A DNA stretch of 64,000 nucleotides, taken from assembly GCF_031583065.1 (NCBI RefSeq), contig NZ_CP134053.1:7481001-7545000 (forward strand). Reading direction: 5' to 3'. This stretch comes from Streptomyces sp. CGMCC 4.7035 (GTDB lineage Bacteria; Actinomycetota; Actinomycetes; Streptomycetales; Streptomycetaceae). A program made the position numbers and the translations under genes. Below, in pieces: positions 16,527 through 25,314 of the stretch. Under the pieces are notes generated by a model, which saw nothing but the letters and a program-made list of their open reading frames with translations, was not told the origin of the DNA and searched no databases. Numbering within the stretch: position 1 is the stretch's first letter; the number at the start of each line of letters is the position of its first letter.

Positions 16527-17495
16527 ATGGGCCTCTGGTACCTCAACGCCGACACCCTCGCCGGGAGCCGGTTCGTGCTCTCGCCGCTCGCCGAGGTCTT
16601 CGCGAGCTTGAAGCTGCTGCACGCGTCCGCCGCCTCCCACCCCGGGGAACGGGCCTGGCTCGACGCCCATCTGTCCGCCTACCGCCGACGGCTGGCCGCC
16701 GATCCCGTGACCGCGCTGCTCGTCCGCAGCGGGCTCGGGAAGGAGTGGATCGCCGACTTCCTCACCCCCACCCCGAGGGACGGGGAGAGCTTCGAGGAGG
16801 GCGTCGCCCGCATCCGCGCGGCCTGCCCTGACGCGGCCCGCGCCCATCTCACCGTCTCGCTGCGCGGCCCGCTCCCCGCCCGCCTGGACCGCGACGACCT
16901 GCCCGCCCGCGCCGCCGATCTGCTCACCTACGTGTGGACGGAGACCGTACGACCGTACTGGGACCGGCGACGGCGCATCCTGGAGGCGGATGTGGTCGCG
17001 CGGACCGCGCAGCTCAGCCGGGGCGGCTGGGCGGCCGCGGTGGACACCCTGCGACCGGGCCGGACGCGCTGGCTCGGCGGCAACCGGCTCCAGATCAACC
17101 TCCACGAGTACCCGCCGCGCGAGATCTCCGGCGCCGAGCTGCTCTTCGTCCCCGTCACCCCCCAGACCGGCTGGGTGTCCTGGGAGGAACCCGACCGGTA
17201 CGCCGTCATCTACCCGTGCGCGGGCGTGCTGGCCCAGGGGCCGCGCACGGCGGTGCCGGCGAGCCTCGGCGCGCTGCTCGGGCCGGCCCGGGCGGGGGTC
17301 CTCGTCCTCCTCGACTCCCCCATGAGCACGAGCCAGTTGGTCGCCGTGACCGGACAGGGGCTCGGCTCGGTCGGGCGGCACCTCAAGGTGCTGCTGGACG
17401 CACGACTGGTGGAGCGGCGGCGGGCGGGACGGTCGGTGCTGTATTCCCGTACGGCCGCCGGTGAGGTGCTCGTCACAGCGCAGCGGCAGGGCTGA
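16527..17495 (+). CDS. ArsR-family regulator with DUF5937-type N-terminus
   Basis: A 322-residue regulator. The last 85 residues are a winged helix: ARAGVLVLLDSPMSTSQLVA, then GLGSVGRHLKVLLDARLVER as recognition helix and wing, RRAGRSVLYSRT. The long N-terminal part (residues 1-235) corresponds to the ligand or dimer domain seen in a Streptomyces-specific ArsR group. No metal-binding Cys cluster is visible, so it is not a classical arsenic sensor. It is divergent from the MFS gene and most likely represses it and itself through the palindrome at 16476-16497. The ATG at 16527 is preceded by GGGAGAGGGCGTACGACC. Confidence 0.85.
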   Translation: MGLWYLNADTLAGSRFVLSPLAEVFASLKLLHASAASHPGERAWLDAHLSAYRRRLAADPVTALLVRSGLGKEWIADFLTPTPRDGESFEEGVARIRAACPDAARAHLTVSLRGPLPARLDRDDLPARAADLLTYVWTETVRPYWDRRRRILEADVVARTAQLSRGGWAAAVDTLRPGRTRWLGGNRLQINLHEYPPREISGAELLFVPVTPQTGWVSWEEPDRYAVIYPCAGVLAQGPRTAVPASLGALLGPARAGVLVLLDSPMSTSQLVAVTGQGLGSVGRHLKVLLDARLVERRRAGRSVLYSRTAAGEVLVTAQRQG

Positions 17496-17511
17496 CGGGC
17501 ACGTCGGGAAA

Positions 17512-17546
17512 CGTCATGAAGCGGAGTTAGCATCCGCTTCATGACG
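17512..17546. promoter_or_regulatory. 35-bp inverted repeat spanning -10 and start codon
   Basis: CGTCATGAAGCGGA (17512-17525) and TCCGCTTCATGACG (17533-17546) are perfect 14-bp arms around GTTAGCA. The loop supplies a -10-like TAGCAT (17528-17533), which ends 7 bases before the ATG at 17541; the right arm covers the start codon. This suggests a leaderless transcript whose promoter is overlapped by a large operator, or a hairpin controlling initiation. Confidence 0.7.
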
Positions 17547-18038
17547 ACTACAGACAACATCCTCGACGTCGAGATCGGCGCCCTTGAGGGCGGTTCCGCG
17601 GACCTGTCCCAGTACGCGGGCAAGGCCGTCCTCGTGGTGAACGTGGCCTCCAAGTGCGGGCTGACCCCGCAGTACGCGGGCCTGGAGCGGCTCCAGGAGC
17701 GGTACGCGCCGCTGGGCTTCACCGTGCTCGGCGTGCCCTGCAACCAGTTCCTCGGGCAGGAGCCCGGGAGCGCCGAGGAGATCGCGGAGTTCTGCTCGGC
17801 GACGTACGGCGTGACCTTCCCGATGACCGAGAAGATCGAAGTGAACGGCGACGGGCGGCACGCGCTGTACGACGGTCTCGTCGGTTTCGCGGACGCCGAG
17901 GGGCACAGCGGGGACATCCGCTGGAACTTCGAGAAGTTCCTGGTCGGGAAGGACGGGCAGGTCGTGGCCCGGTTCTCGCCGCAGACGGAGCCGGAGTCGG
18001 CCGAGGTGCTGGCGGCAGTGGAGAAGGCGATCGCCTGA
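17541..18038 (+). CDS. Glutathione peroxidase family (thiol peroxidase)
   Basis: A 165-residue thiol peroxidase of the GPx fold. The peroxidatic Cys39 is in NVASKCGLTPQY. The catalytic Gln and Trp motifs are present as GVPCNQFLGQEPG and WNFEKFLV, and the second Cys, in PCNQF, is the likely resolving residue. Bacterial Cys-type members reduce hydroperoxides using thioredoxin rather than glutathione, which Streptomyces lacks (mycothiol is used instead), so the family name should not be read literally. Cytoplasmic. The start codon lies inside a 35-bp inverted repeat, and no ribosome site precedes it. Confidence 0.92.
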   Translation: MTTTDNILDVEIGALEGGSADLSQYAGKAVLVVNVASKCGLTPQYAGLERLQERYAPLGFTVLGVPCNQFLGQEPGSAEEIAEFCSATYGVTFPMTEKIEVNGDGRHALYDGLVGFADAEGHSGDIRWNFEKFLVGKDGQVVARFSPQTEPESAEVLAAVEKAIA

Positions 18039-18089
18039 CGATCGCCTGAGGGTCGAGACGCGCGGTCGGCCACGGGCCGGCGTACGCGG

Positions 18090-18120
18090 TTGACCCTGCC
18101 CCTGGGGCAGGGTGGAGCGT
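18090..18120 (+). promoter_or_regulatory. MerR-type promoter with palindromic spacer
   Basis: TTGACC (18090-18095) and a weak -10 GAGCGT are separated by 19 bases. The spacer region carries a perfect palindrome ACCCTGCCCC-T-GGGGCAGGGT (18093-18113). An overlong spacer filled by an operator is the hallmark of MerR-regulated promoters. It lies directly upstream of a MerR gene, implying autoregulation. Confidence 0.7.
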
Positions 18121-18164
18121 CCTCGTCACCGGGCGGAAGGCGTCCGGTGACGGAGGATGGCAGG

Positions 18165-19022
18165 GTGAACGACGATCTGCTCACCATCGGCGCGTTCGCC
18201 GCCCGCTCGCGGCTGTCGCCGAAGGCACTGCGGCTGTACGACCGGCTGGGGCTGCTGGCGCCCGCGTACGTCGACGAGGCGAGCGGCTACCGCTACTACC
18301 GGGCCGACCAGATCGAACGTGCCCGTACGGTCGCACTGCTGCGCCAACTCGACATGCCGCTCGCGCGGATCGCCGACGTGGTGACGGCGCACGAGTCGGA
18401 CGGCGTACGGGCGTCCGCGCTCCTCGCCGACTACTGGGCCGGCGTCGAGGAACGGATCGCCGCGCAGCGGGCCCTCGCCGAGTACCTCCGTGGACGACTG
18501 TCGGGGAGGAGCTCCGAGATGTACGGGAAGTTCGTGGTCGAGACGGTGGACGTGCCGGAGCAGGTGCTGATCACCGAGACACGGCACACGCTGGTGGACG
18601 AACTGCCGGCGTGGATCGGCGCGTCGCTGGGGCGTCTCGAGGAGGCGGCGAAGGAGTGCGGCGGGGTGACCGCGTCGCCGTTCGTCGTCTACCACGCGGA
18701 GGTGACACAGGAGAGCGACGGCCCGGCGGAGGCGTGTGTGCCGGTGGCCGACGAGGCGGCGGCACGGGTGTGGGCCGAGGGACGGGGGCGGGCGTGGGAG
18801 ACACGGGTGCGGGTCTCACCGGCGCAGCGGCTCGCGTACACGCGGATCACCAAGGCGCAGGTGGCGCAGCCGCAGATCCTGGCGGCGTTCGAGGCGGTGG
18901 AGGCGTGGATCGCGGAGCGAGGGCTGGAGTATGCGGGGCCCTGCCGGGAGGTGTACTTCGCGGACTGGGATGCGGCCGGGCCGGAGGACGTGGTGTGTGA
19001 TGTGGCGTTCCCTGTGAAGTGA
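18165..19022 (+). CDS. MerR-family transcriptional regulator
   Basis: A 285-residue activator-type regulator. The N-terminal winged helix reads LLTIGAFAARSRLSPKALRL YDRLG with the wing ASGYRYYRADQIERA, followed by a short dimer coil and a C-terminal GyrI-like ligand-binding domain (FVVETVDVPEQVLITETRHT; CREVYFADWDA). This BmrR-like layout senses hydrophobic or cationic compounds. The GTG at 18165 is preceded by GGAGGATGGCAGG; an upstream in-frame ATG at 18090 lies inside the promoter and palindrome and is unlikely. No transporter gene is adjacent in the same direction, so its target beyond itself is unknown. Confidence 0.88.
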   Translation: MNDDLLTIGAFAARSRLSPKALRLYDRLGLLAPAYVDEASGYRYYRADQIERARTVALLRQLDMPLARIADVVTAHESDGVRASALLADYWAGVEERIAAQRALAEYLRGRLSGRSSEMYGKFVVETVDVPEQVLITETRHTLVDELPAWIGASLGRLEEAAKECGGVTASPFVVYHAEVTQESDGPAEACVPVADEAAARVWAEGRGRAWETRVRVSPAQRLAYTRITKAQVAQPQILAAFEAVEAWIAERGLEYAGPCREVYFADWDAAGPEDVVCDVAFPVK

Positions 19023-19077
19023 GCCGCCGGGTAGGGGCCGCGGGTTTTCGCCCCCGCCGCCCCTGCCCTTCCCCGTC

Positions 19078-19167
19078 CCTGGGGGCTGCGCCCCCAGACC
19101 CCCCTTCGGCCTTGACGGCCTCGTCCTCAATCTCCCCCAAGCTCTTCGAGCAGGGGGGACCCCCAGA
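19078..19167 (-). repeat. 90-bp dispersed intergenic repeat, copy 1
   Basis: The minus strand is identical at 89 of 90 positions to plus-strand bases 30595-30684. It contains the hairpin CTGGGGGCGCAGCCCCCAG and a shorter GGGGGTCCCCC hairpin. It lies between convergent genes (MerR and a membrane protein), so it probably also acts as a bidirectional terminator. Confidence 0.9.
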
Positions 19168-19178
19168 CGGGCTTTGTA

Positions 19179-21029
19179 TTACCTCAGCTCTTCCGGACAA
19201 GGAGTCCCCCGCGGCAGCTGGTACGGCGCCCCCAAGTGGTACGTGCCCGGGGACGGGGCCAGCAGTTCCGTCCACTTGTCGCCCGACGCGTCCTCGGGCG
19301 CTTCCATCAGGCAGCCGTTGAGGTTGTCGTACGTCTTCGGCGTGCCCTCCTCGCGGTGCTTGGACGCCTCCGTCTCCTGGGGCGGTTTGACTCCCTTGCC
19401 CTGCGCGTCGACCAGGCCCAGCCACGGCGAGTACGGGATGCGGATGAGGACGCGACCCGCCTTCTTCACCTGGATCGTCAGTTCGCCCTGGTCCGCCCGG
19501 TCGACGACCGCCGGCGGGTCCGCCAGCGGAGTGGGGTCGGTCACCGCGAACAGCTGCCAGTTCGCGTCGCCCCAGATCTGCCTCAGATACGGCATGCCCC
19601 GCTGGACGAGCTGGCGTTCGCGTTGGCCGCCGTCCCCGTCCGGCTCCCCCTTCGGCAGCACCACGTAGTGCACCGCCCAGCGCTGGAGCCAGGAGTGGTA
19701 ATTGGCGGAGTTGAGCGTGTCGTCGTAGAAGAGCGGGTTGCGCTCCATGTCGGCCTGCCGGTTCCAGCCGCGGGCCAGGTTCACGTACGGGGCCAGCGCC
19801 GACGCCTCGCGGTGCGAGCGGGCGGGGACGACCTCCACTCGGCCCTTCTCCGCGCCCACCACCTGGAGCTGGTTGACCAGCGGTGCCAGCTCGCGCGCCC
19901 AGGACGCCGCCGGGGTCGTGTGGATGATGTCGTCGACGGTCTTGAAGCCGAGCCAGCCGGCGAAGCTGATGAGCGCGAGGACGGCGGCGTACCACTTCCG
20001 GCTGTGCGGCACCGTGAACGGCAGCGCCGCGACCAGCACCACCCCCGCGAACAGCATCGCGAGCCGTGTGATGTTCGAGCCGATCTGGGAGCTGATCAGC
20101 CAGACGAGGAGCACGGAGAGTCCGTACACCGCCGCCGTGATCCGTACCGTCTTCCACTCCGTCGGGACCAGGAAGTAGACCAGGACGGAGTAGAGGAAGG
20201 GCAGGATCACCGACCCCCACGTCATCGGCTGGGTACCGGAGAACGGGAACAGCCAGGCCGACACCCCGACCACCGCGGCCGGTGCCAGGCCCAGCGCCCA
20301 CGCACCCGGGCGGCGCTTCTGGAGGAACAGCGCCACCGCGATCAGGCCGACGAACAGACCCGCCACCGGGGACGACATCGTGGCCAGCGCGGCCAGCGGC
20401 GCGGCGCACAGCGCCTTCGCCCAGCGTTTGTAGCGCCAGCGGTAGGGCCAGCAGAAGACGACCGCCGTCGCGCCCAGCGCGAAGGCCGTCCCCAGAGCGA
20501 ACGTCACGCGCCCGGAGATGGCGTTGCACAGCAGCGCGAACACCCCGGCCAGGACCGGCCACCACGGTTCGCGCACCGCACGACTGCGGATGAGGACCAG
20601 CATCAGCAGCCCGGCCGAGATCGTCCCCGCGATCATCATCGTCGTACGGACGCCGAGGAGCGACATCAGATACGGCGACACCACGCTGTACGACACCGGG
20701 TGCATGCCGCCGTACCAGGCGAGGTTGTACGCCGAGTCCGGGTGCCGTCCCACGAACTCCGCCCACGCGTCCTGCGCCGCGAGGTCGCCGCCGCTGTTCG
20801 CGAAAGTGAAGAACCAAATGAGGTGCAGTGCCCCGGCGAGGGCCGTGACCGCGAGGACCGGGTGGCGGCGGGCCAGGTCCGCGCCGCGGGAGGACGCCAG
20901 CCGGGTCATCAGGGCGCGGAGGCGGGGCTCCGCGGTGGGTGCGCCGCGCGGTATTCGCGGGGCCGGTGCCCCGTCCGGGGAACGGCCCGGATCGGCGTCG
21001 TCAGCGTGTGTCGGCTCCGCTGTGGCCAC
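19179..21029 (-). CDS. Polytopic membrane protein, GT-C/PMT-like
   Basis: A 616-residue integral membrane protein with about 10-12 helices between residues 45 and 390 and a C-terminal extracytoplasmic domain of about 220 residues. The first outside loop is NSGGDLAAQDAWAEFVGRHP, with acidic residues where GT-C glycosyltransferases have catalytic carboxylates, but no diagnostic motif is visible, so the enzymatic role is only suggested. The C-terminal part includes WLQRWAVHYVVLP, as in actinobacterial 6-TM/mannosyltransferase-like proteins. The GTG at 21029 is preceded by GGGGAGTGCCTTCAG; the open frame extends to 21275 through repeat DNA that is unlikely to be coding. Confidence 0.75.
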   Translation of the reverse strand: MATAEPTHADDADPGRSPDGAPAPRIPRGAPTAEPRLRALMTRLASSRGADLARRHPVLAVTALAGALHLIWFFTFANSGGDLAAQDAWAEFVGRHPDSAYNLAWYGGMHPVSYSVVSPYLMSLLGVRTTMMIAGTISAGLLMLVLIRSRAVREPWWPVLAGVFALLCNAISGRVTFALGTAFALGATAVVFCWPYRWRYKRWAKALCAAPLAALATMSSPVAGLFVGLIAVALFLQKRRPGAWALGLAPAAVVGVSAWLFPFSGTQPMTWGSVILPFLYSVLVYFLVPTEWKTVRITAAVYGLSVLLVWLISSQIGSNITRLAMLFAGVVLVAALPFTVPHSRKWYAAVLALISFAGWLGFKTVDDIIHTTPAASWARELAPLVNQLQVVGAEKGRVEVVPARSHREASALAPYVNLARGWNRQADMERNPLFYDDTLNSANYHSWLQRWAVHYVVLPKGEPDGDGGQRERQLVQRGMPYLRQIWGDANWQLFAVTDPTPLADPPAVVDRADQGELTIQVKKAGRVLIRIPYSPWLGLVDAQGKGVKPPQETEASKHREEGTPKTYDNLNGCLMEAPEDASGDKWTELLAPSPGTYHLGAPYQLPRGTPCPEELR

Positions 21030-21196
21030 CTGAAGGCACTCCCCGTGTTTCTCGTAGTCGCCGTGGCGCCGACTCGCCACCGGAAGCCGCCGTCCAACGC
21101 CATGTCCCTTTCCGGACGCTAGCACGCAGCGCGGACGCCGCCACCGTGCAGGCCCCAGGAGGGTGGCGGCCCGCTGGTCCGGGCCGTCTTCGTACG

Positions 21197-21293
21197 CACG
21201 GGCCGGTCGCCGTCCTGCGCACGCGAACCGGCCATTGTCCCTGCACACGCGGGCCGGCCGCTGTCCCTGCAACACGCGGGCCGGCCGCCGTCC
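21197..21293. repeat. About 26-bp tandem repeat, 3.5-4 copies
   Basis: Units like GCACACGCGGGCCGGCCGCT-GTCCCT recur with small changes from about 21197 to the terminator hairpin at 21276. Between genes, not coding. Confidence 0.65.
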
Positions 21294-21319
21294 TCCGCGG
21301 GGGACGGCGGCCGGCCTGC
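21276..21319 (-). terminator. Strong GC hairpin after dacC-like gene
   Basis: GCGGGCCGGCCGCCGTCC (21276-21293) pairs with GGACGGCGGCCGGCCTGC (21302-21319), with one G:T-type mismatch and a short loop. It lies just past the stop codon at 21328. Confidence 0.75.
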
Positions 21320-21327
21320 GTTTCCGG

Positions 21328-24300
21328 TCAGCCCAGACGGGTCAGCTTGTCCTTGAAGCCCGGCTCGACGAGATCCTTCTGAAGAGCGACCGGCACCCTC
21401 ACCGCGCCGCTCACGCCACCCTCACCGTCACCCACGGTGAGCGTGCCCACCTCGGTGCCGGCCTTCGCGGAATGCGGCAGGTCGTTCGAGATGAAGGACA
21501 GTTGCACGTCGAGGCCGGCCCAGCCGACGGCCGTGACGTCCTTGGTGACCACGACCGGCGTACGGCCGCCGAGGCCGTCGTCGACGTACCCGACGACGTC
21601 GCCCTTCTTCAGGATCGTCGCCGACTTCAGCGCGGCCTGCCCGGCGCGGATCAGCTTGTCACCCGCGTCCAGGGCCCCCTCGAGGATGCTGTTGTTCTTG
21701 GGGCCCTGGCCGACGACCGCGCCGATGATGGTCCTGTCCTCACCGCCGACCTTCTTGGTCGCCGCGAAGACGAGGTTGCCGCCGGCCGCGGTCGTGGTGC
21801 CGGTCTTGATGCCGATGACGTTGTTGGAGCCGACCAGGTGGTTCCAGTTGGGGTGCTTGTCGCCCTTGTAGTCGGTGTACTCCATCATGCGGGCGATCTC
21901 ACGGAAGGTCTCGTCCTTCATCGCGGCCTTCGCGAGCTTCACCTGGTCCACGGCCGTGCTGACCGTCGTCTTCTCCAGACCCGAGGGGTCCGTGTACGTC
22001 GTGTCGGTCATGCCGAGGTCCTTGGCGGCGGCGTTCATCTTGCTCACGAACGCCTTCTCGGAACCGGCGTCCCAACGTGCGAGCAGTCGGGCCACGTTGT
22101 TCGCGGAAGCGATCAGAACGCCCTCCAGGGCCTCCTTCTCGGTGATGGTGTCGCCCGCGCGCACGTTGACCGTGGACTCGTCGCCCGCGTCCGACTGCTT
22201 CTCGGCCTTCTGGTCGACCTTGATCTTCGCGCCCGCGCCGCTCTTGAACGGGTGGTCACGCAGGATCAGGTACGTGGTCATGACCTTGGCGACGCTGGCG
22301 ATCGGCTGGGGCTTCTGCTCGCCGGACGAGCCGAAGGAACCGACGCCCTGGACATCGAGAGCGCCCTGCCCCTTCGACGGCCACGGGATGGACGCCTTGC
22401 CGCCTTCGAACGTGTAGGTGGCCTTGGCGGTGAGGTCGAGCTTGGGAGAGGGCAGCGGGCGCACCGACTGTACGACCGCAAAGACGATCACCAGCAGGAT
22501 CGCCAGCGGGGTCCAGATCTTTATCCGGCGGACGGCCGTGCGCAGCGCCGTCTCCGGGGGCGGCGGGGTGTTCGTCAGCTCGGCGAGCAGGTCCAGCGGC
22601 GGCTTCGGCGGCAGCGGCTGCTGCGTGGTGCGCTCGGGGCCGACCTGAGGCAGCGCGGCGGTCGCGTCGGCGGCGGGGACGGCGGACCTCGGCTCGTCCA
22701 GCGGCTTCAGCGCGACGAACCTGCTGGTGCGTTCGGAGTCGGGCTCGGCGGCCGGCTCGGCGGAGGACTTGGCGCCAGGGGTGGTGGGCTTGGGCTTGTC
22801 CGCGGTGTCGGACTTGCCTGACTTGTCGGACCCGTCCGGCTTATCGGACGTGGGGGCGTCCGGCTCGTCGGCCGTCACCCAGCTCGGCTTGGCGGCAGCC
22901 TTGTTCCCGGACTTGCCGGACGGCTTGGCATCGCCGAGCTTGAGCATGGTCGTGGGCTGGTCCACGGCCGGAGCGGGCCGCTTGTCGGCGGGCTGCTTGT
23001 CGGCCGGCTCCTTGTCGGCCGGCTCCTTGTCGGCAGGCCGCTTGTCGGCAGGCTGCTCGCCGGACTTGTCCGCCTCGGCCGCCTTGCCCGTCTCGGCCGC
23101 CTTGACCGTCTCGTCTTCCTTGCCCGCCTCGTCCGCCTTTTCGGCATTCGACGTGGGCGACTCGGCCGCCGTGTCCGAATCCGCCTTGCCGGTGGGCGTG
23201 TCGGACTTCTTGGCGCCGCCGAACTTGAGCATGGTCGTGGGCTGGTCCACGGCCGGCCGCCGCATGGCCTTGAAGACGGCGGTGGGCTGGTCCACGGGGG
23301 ACTTGGGGGCGGTGGAGCCTTCCACGGCCTCGGTCTCGCCCTTGGAGCCGTCCTTGCCTTCGGCCTTGGGGGTGCCCTCGGTCTTGGACTCGGCCTCGGG
23401 GGCGTCCTCCTCGCCCTTCTCGTCGGCCTCGGGGGCGTCCTTCTTGCTCTTGTCCTCGGCCTTGGGGGCGTCCCTGCCCTCGGCCTTGGCAGCGGCCTTC
23501 GCCTCGGAGGCATCCTCGGCCGCCGACTTGGCGCCGGCCTCCGGCACCTGCTCGTCCGCGGCGTCGGCGACGGAGCCGCCTTCCTTCCCCGCCTTGCCCT
23601 CGGAGGCGGAAGCGGCCTTCGTGGCGGCCGCACCCGCGCCCTCGCCCTCAGCGGCGTTCTCCCCGCCGGGCTCCTCGCCCTTCGCGGCCCCCTCGGAGGA
23701 CCGCTCCACGGGCTCCTCCGCGGCCTTCTCGGACGACTCGCGCACCGCCTTCCCGGTGGGCTCGTCCTCCGCATCGCCGGACGGCGCATCGTCGGAGGGC
23801 ACACCCTCGGAAGTCCCGCCCGCCGCGCCCGCCTTGGACCCGGCACCCGACTCGTCCCCGGAACCCGGCGCGACACCGTCGCCCGACTCGGCCCCGGCAC
23901 CCTCGCTCTCGGCGTCCTCGGCCACGTCCTCCGGCTCGCGCCCGGACTCCGCCTCCGACGCGCCCTCAGCCTCGCCCTCGGCCCCGGCCCCGCTCTCGGT
24001 TTCGCTCTCGTTCTCGGTTTCGCTCTCGTCCGCAGTCCGTACCCAGGAAGCCAGCGTGGCACGCCTCTGCTCGTCGCCCCCCACGCCGTTCCCGCGCCTC
24101 GCGCCGCTCCCGGACCCCGCACCGGCCTCGGCCACGGCCGAACCGGCGGAGTCACGCAGCGCCCGCGTGGAGAACACCGCCGTCGCCTGGTCGACCCGCA
24201 CCTTCTCGCCGGTCATCGCGAGCCGGGGGTCACGGTCGGCCGCGGCCGGACCGGGAACCGAAGTCCCGCTCCCCGACGTCGGTTCCGCCGACGACCCGTG

Positions 24301-24333
24301 CTGATTCGACCTGTCGGGGGACTCGCCCGCCAC
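21328..24333 (-). CDS. D-alanyl-D-alanine carboxypeptidase with giant linker
   Basis: A 1001-residue penicillin-binding protein of the DacC/S11 type. The catalytic domain occupies the last 390 residues: S680-V-A-K683 (nucleophile and general base), S-A-N-N in VLIASANNVARLLARW, and K-T-G in GIKTGTTTAAGGN. A single membrane helix (TPLAILLVIVFAVVQSV) precedes it. The N-terminal 590 residues are low-complexity Ala/Glu/Lys/Asp/Ser with recurring motifs such as DQPTTMLKLG, DQPTAVF and PADKEPADK. Typical family members are about 400 residues, so the cytoplasmic extension is exceptional. The GTG at 24333 follows AGGAGGAGGCATCG. The enzyme trims peptidoglycan pentapeptides outside the membrane. Confidence 0.88.
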   Translation of the reverse strand: MAGESPDRSNQHGSSAEPTSGSGTSVPGPAAADRDPRLAMTGEKVRVDQATAVFSTRALRDSAGSAVAEAGAGSGSGARRGNGVGGDEQRRATLASWVRTADESETENESETESGAGAEGEAEGASEAESGREPEDVAEDAESEGAGAESGDGVAPGSGDESGAGSKAGAAGGTSEGVPSDDAPSGDAEDEPTGKAVRESSEKAAEEPVERSSEGAAKGEEPGGENAAEGEGAGAAATKAASASEGKAGKEGGSVADAADEQVPEAGAKSAAEDASEAKAAAKAEGRDAPKAEDKSKKDAPEADEKGEEDAPEAESKTEGTPKAEGKDGSKGETEAVEGSTAPKSPVDQPTAVFKAMRRPAVDQPTTMLKFGGAKKSDTPTGKADSDTAAESPTSNAEKADEAGKEDETVKAAETGKAAEADKSGEQPADKRPADKEPADKEPADKQPADKRPAPAVDQPTTMLKLGDAKPSGKSGNKAAAKPSWVTADEPDAPTSDKPDGSDKSGKSDTADKPKPTTPGAKSSAEPAAEPDSERTSRFVALKPLDEPRSAVPAADATAALPQVGPERTTQQPLPPKPPLDLLAELTNTPPPPETALRTAVRRIKIWTPLAILLVIVFAVVQSVRPLPSPKLDLTAKATYTFEGGKASIPWPSKGQGALDVQGVGSFGSSGEQKPQPIASVAKVMTTYLILRDHPFKSGAGAKIKVDQKAEKQSDAGDESTVNVRAGDTITEKEALEGVLIASANNVARLLARWDAGSEKAFVSKMNAAAKDLGMTDTTYTDPSGLEKTTVSTAVDQVKLAKAAMKDETFREIARMMEYTDYKGDKHPNWNHLVGSNNVIGIKTGTTTAAGGNLVFAATKKVGGEDRTIIGAVVGQGPKNNSILEGALDAGDKLIRAGQAALKSATILKKGDVVGYVDDGLGGRTPVVVTKDVTAVGWAGLDVQLSFISNDLPHSAKAGTEVGTLTVGDGEGGVSGAVRVPVALQKDLVEPGFKDKLTRLG

Positions 24334-24561
24334 CGATGCCTCCTCCTCGTGGCACGCACCCACTCGCGCGCCTTGCCCAACCGTGAACCGCCGCCCGGAC
24401 GCCGCTGTCCGAACCATGTACCAGTGTCCTGTGTGAGGCCTTCACCACAGGGCCAGACGAGAACGACATACCTGCCGGTTCCACTACATTCCGGTCACGT
24501 GCTCTCGACAGACCAATGTGAGAGGGGTCACCCTGTCATTCATCCACGCGGGGAGGCATGG

Positions 24562-25314
24562 ATGGGCAGGAGCCGCAGAACACTTCCGGAAGAGCTTCTG
24601 CTGCTGGCATTGGACCCGGCCACGGGTACCACTGCGCAGCCGCAGTCGCTCGACCTCGGCCTGGCCGGAGCACAGCTAGTGGAGCTGGCGCTGGCCGGAC
24701 GGATAGCCCCAGACGGGGATCGTATCGCCGTGGTGGCACCACGGCCGACTGGAGATCCAACTCTGGATTGCGCGTTGGAGTTGCTGCGTAGGCGCGGCGC
24801 TCCCGTACGGGCCGTCCACTGGATCGGCGGGCCGCGTCTCGGGCTACGCCAGACCTACCTCTCGCATCTGGAGCGGTGCGGCATGGTTGCCGCCGTACCG
24901 GGCCAGATGTGCGGAGTGCTGCCGACGACTCGTTACCAGGCGACGGACACCGCCATCAGCCGGGAGATCCGTTCCCGGCTGGATTCCGCGATCCGCACCG
25001 GCGTTCCGCCGGACCCGCGGACCGCGGCGCTCGCCGCACTGGCGCACGCGGTCGGCCTCGGCAAGCACCTGTATCCGGGCAACGAGGGACGCTCGTCCCG
25101 TTCCCGGCTGCGGGATCTGATCAGGCACGACCCCATGGGCGGCCTCGTGGCGCACGCCGTGATGGACGTCCAGAACGGCGTGGCCGCACAGCCGCGCCGC
25201 AGCCCGGCCCCCGCCGGCCGCCAGGCCGCCGGAGCCAGGCCCGCAGCGGAACCCGCCCGCGGTGTTCCGATGCAGCCGCGCCGCGGCTCCATGGCGCGCG
25301 TCGTGGCCCACTGA
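24562..25314 (+). CDS. GPP34 (GOLPH3-like) family protein
   Basis: A 250-residue soluble, mostly helical protein of the GPP34 family, the bacterial relatives of the eukaryotic phosphoinositide-binding Golgi protein GOLPH3/Vps74. Features: LPEELLLLALDPATGTTAQP at the start, the GLAGAQLVELALAGRIAPDG helix, and LAALAHAVGLGKHLYPGNEG followed by SRSRLRDLIRHDP, typical of Streptomyces members. The tail is Pro/Ala/Arg-rich. Function in bacteria is unknown, possibly membrane trafficking or lipid binding. The ATG at 24562 is set by GGGGAGGCATG; an overlapping ATG at 24558 is out of frame. It is divergent from the carboxypeptidase gene. Confidence 0.88.
   Translation: MGRSRRTLPEELLLLALDPATGTTAQPQSLDLGLAGAQLVELALAGRIAPDGDRIAVVAPRPTGDPTLDCALELLRRRGAPVRAVHWIGGPRLGLRQTYLSHLERCGMVAAVPGQMCGVLPTTRYQATDTAISREIRSRLDSAIRTGVPPDPRTAALAALAHAVGLGKHLYPGNEGRSSRSRLRDLIRHDPMGGLVAHAVMDVQNGVAAQPRRSPAPAGRQAAGARPAAEPARGVPMQPRRGSMARVVAH

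Noticed and set aside
17495..17530. GCTGACGGGCACGTCGGG as another shared operator
   Set aside because: Its halves are separated by four bases and the second half does not match CGTCAGA; the nearby perfect inverted repeat is a different sequence.
22727..24304. Plus-strand open frame of 525 codons, Ser/Ala-rich, opposite the DacC-like gene
   Set aside because: It mirrors the low-complexity extension of the carboxypeptidase; no ribosome site or motif, and the minus strand has the catalytic domain in frame.
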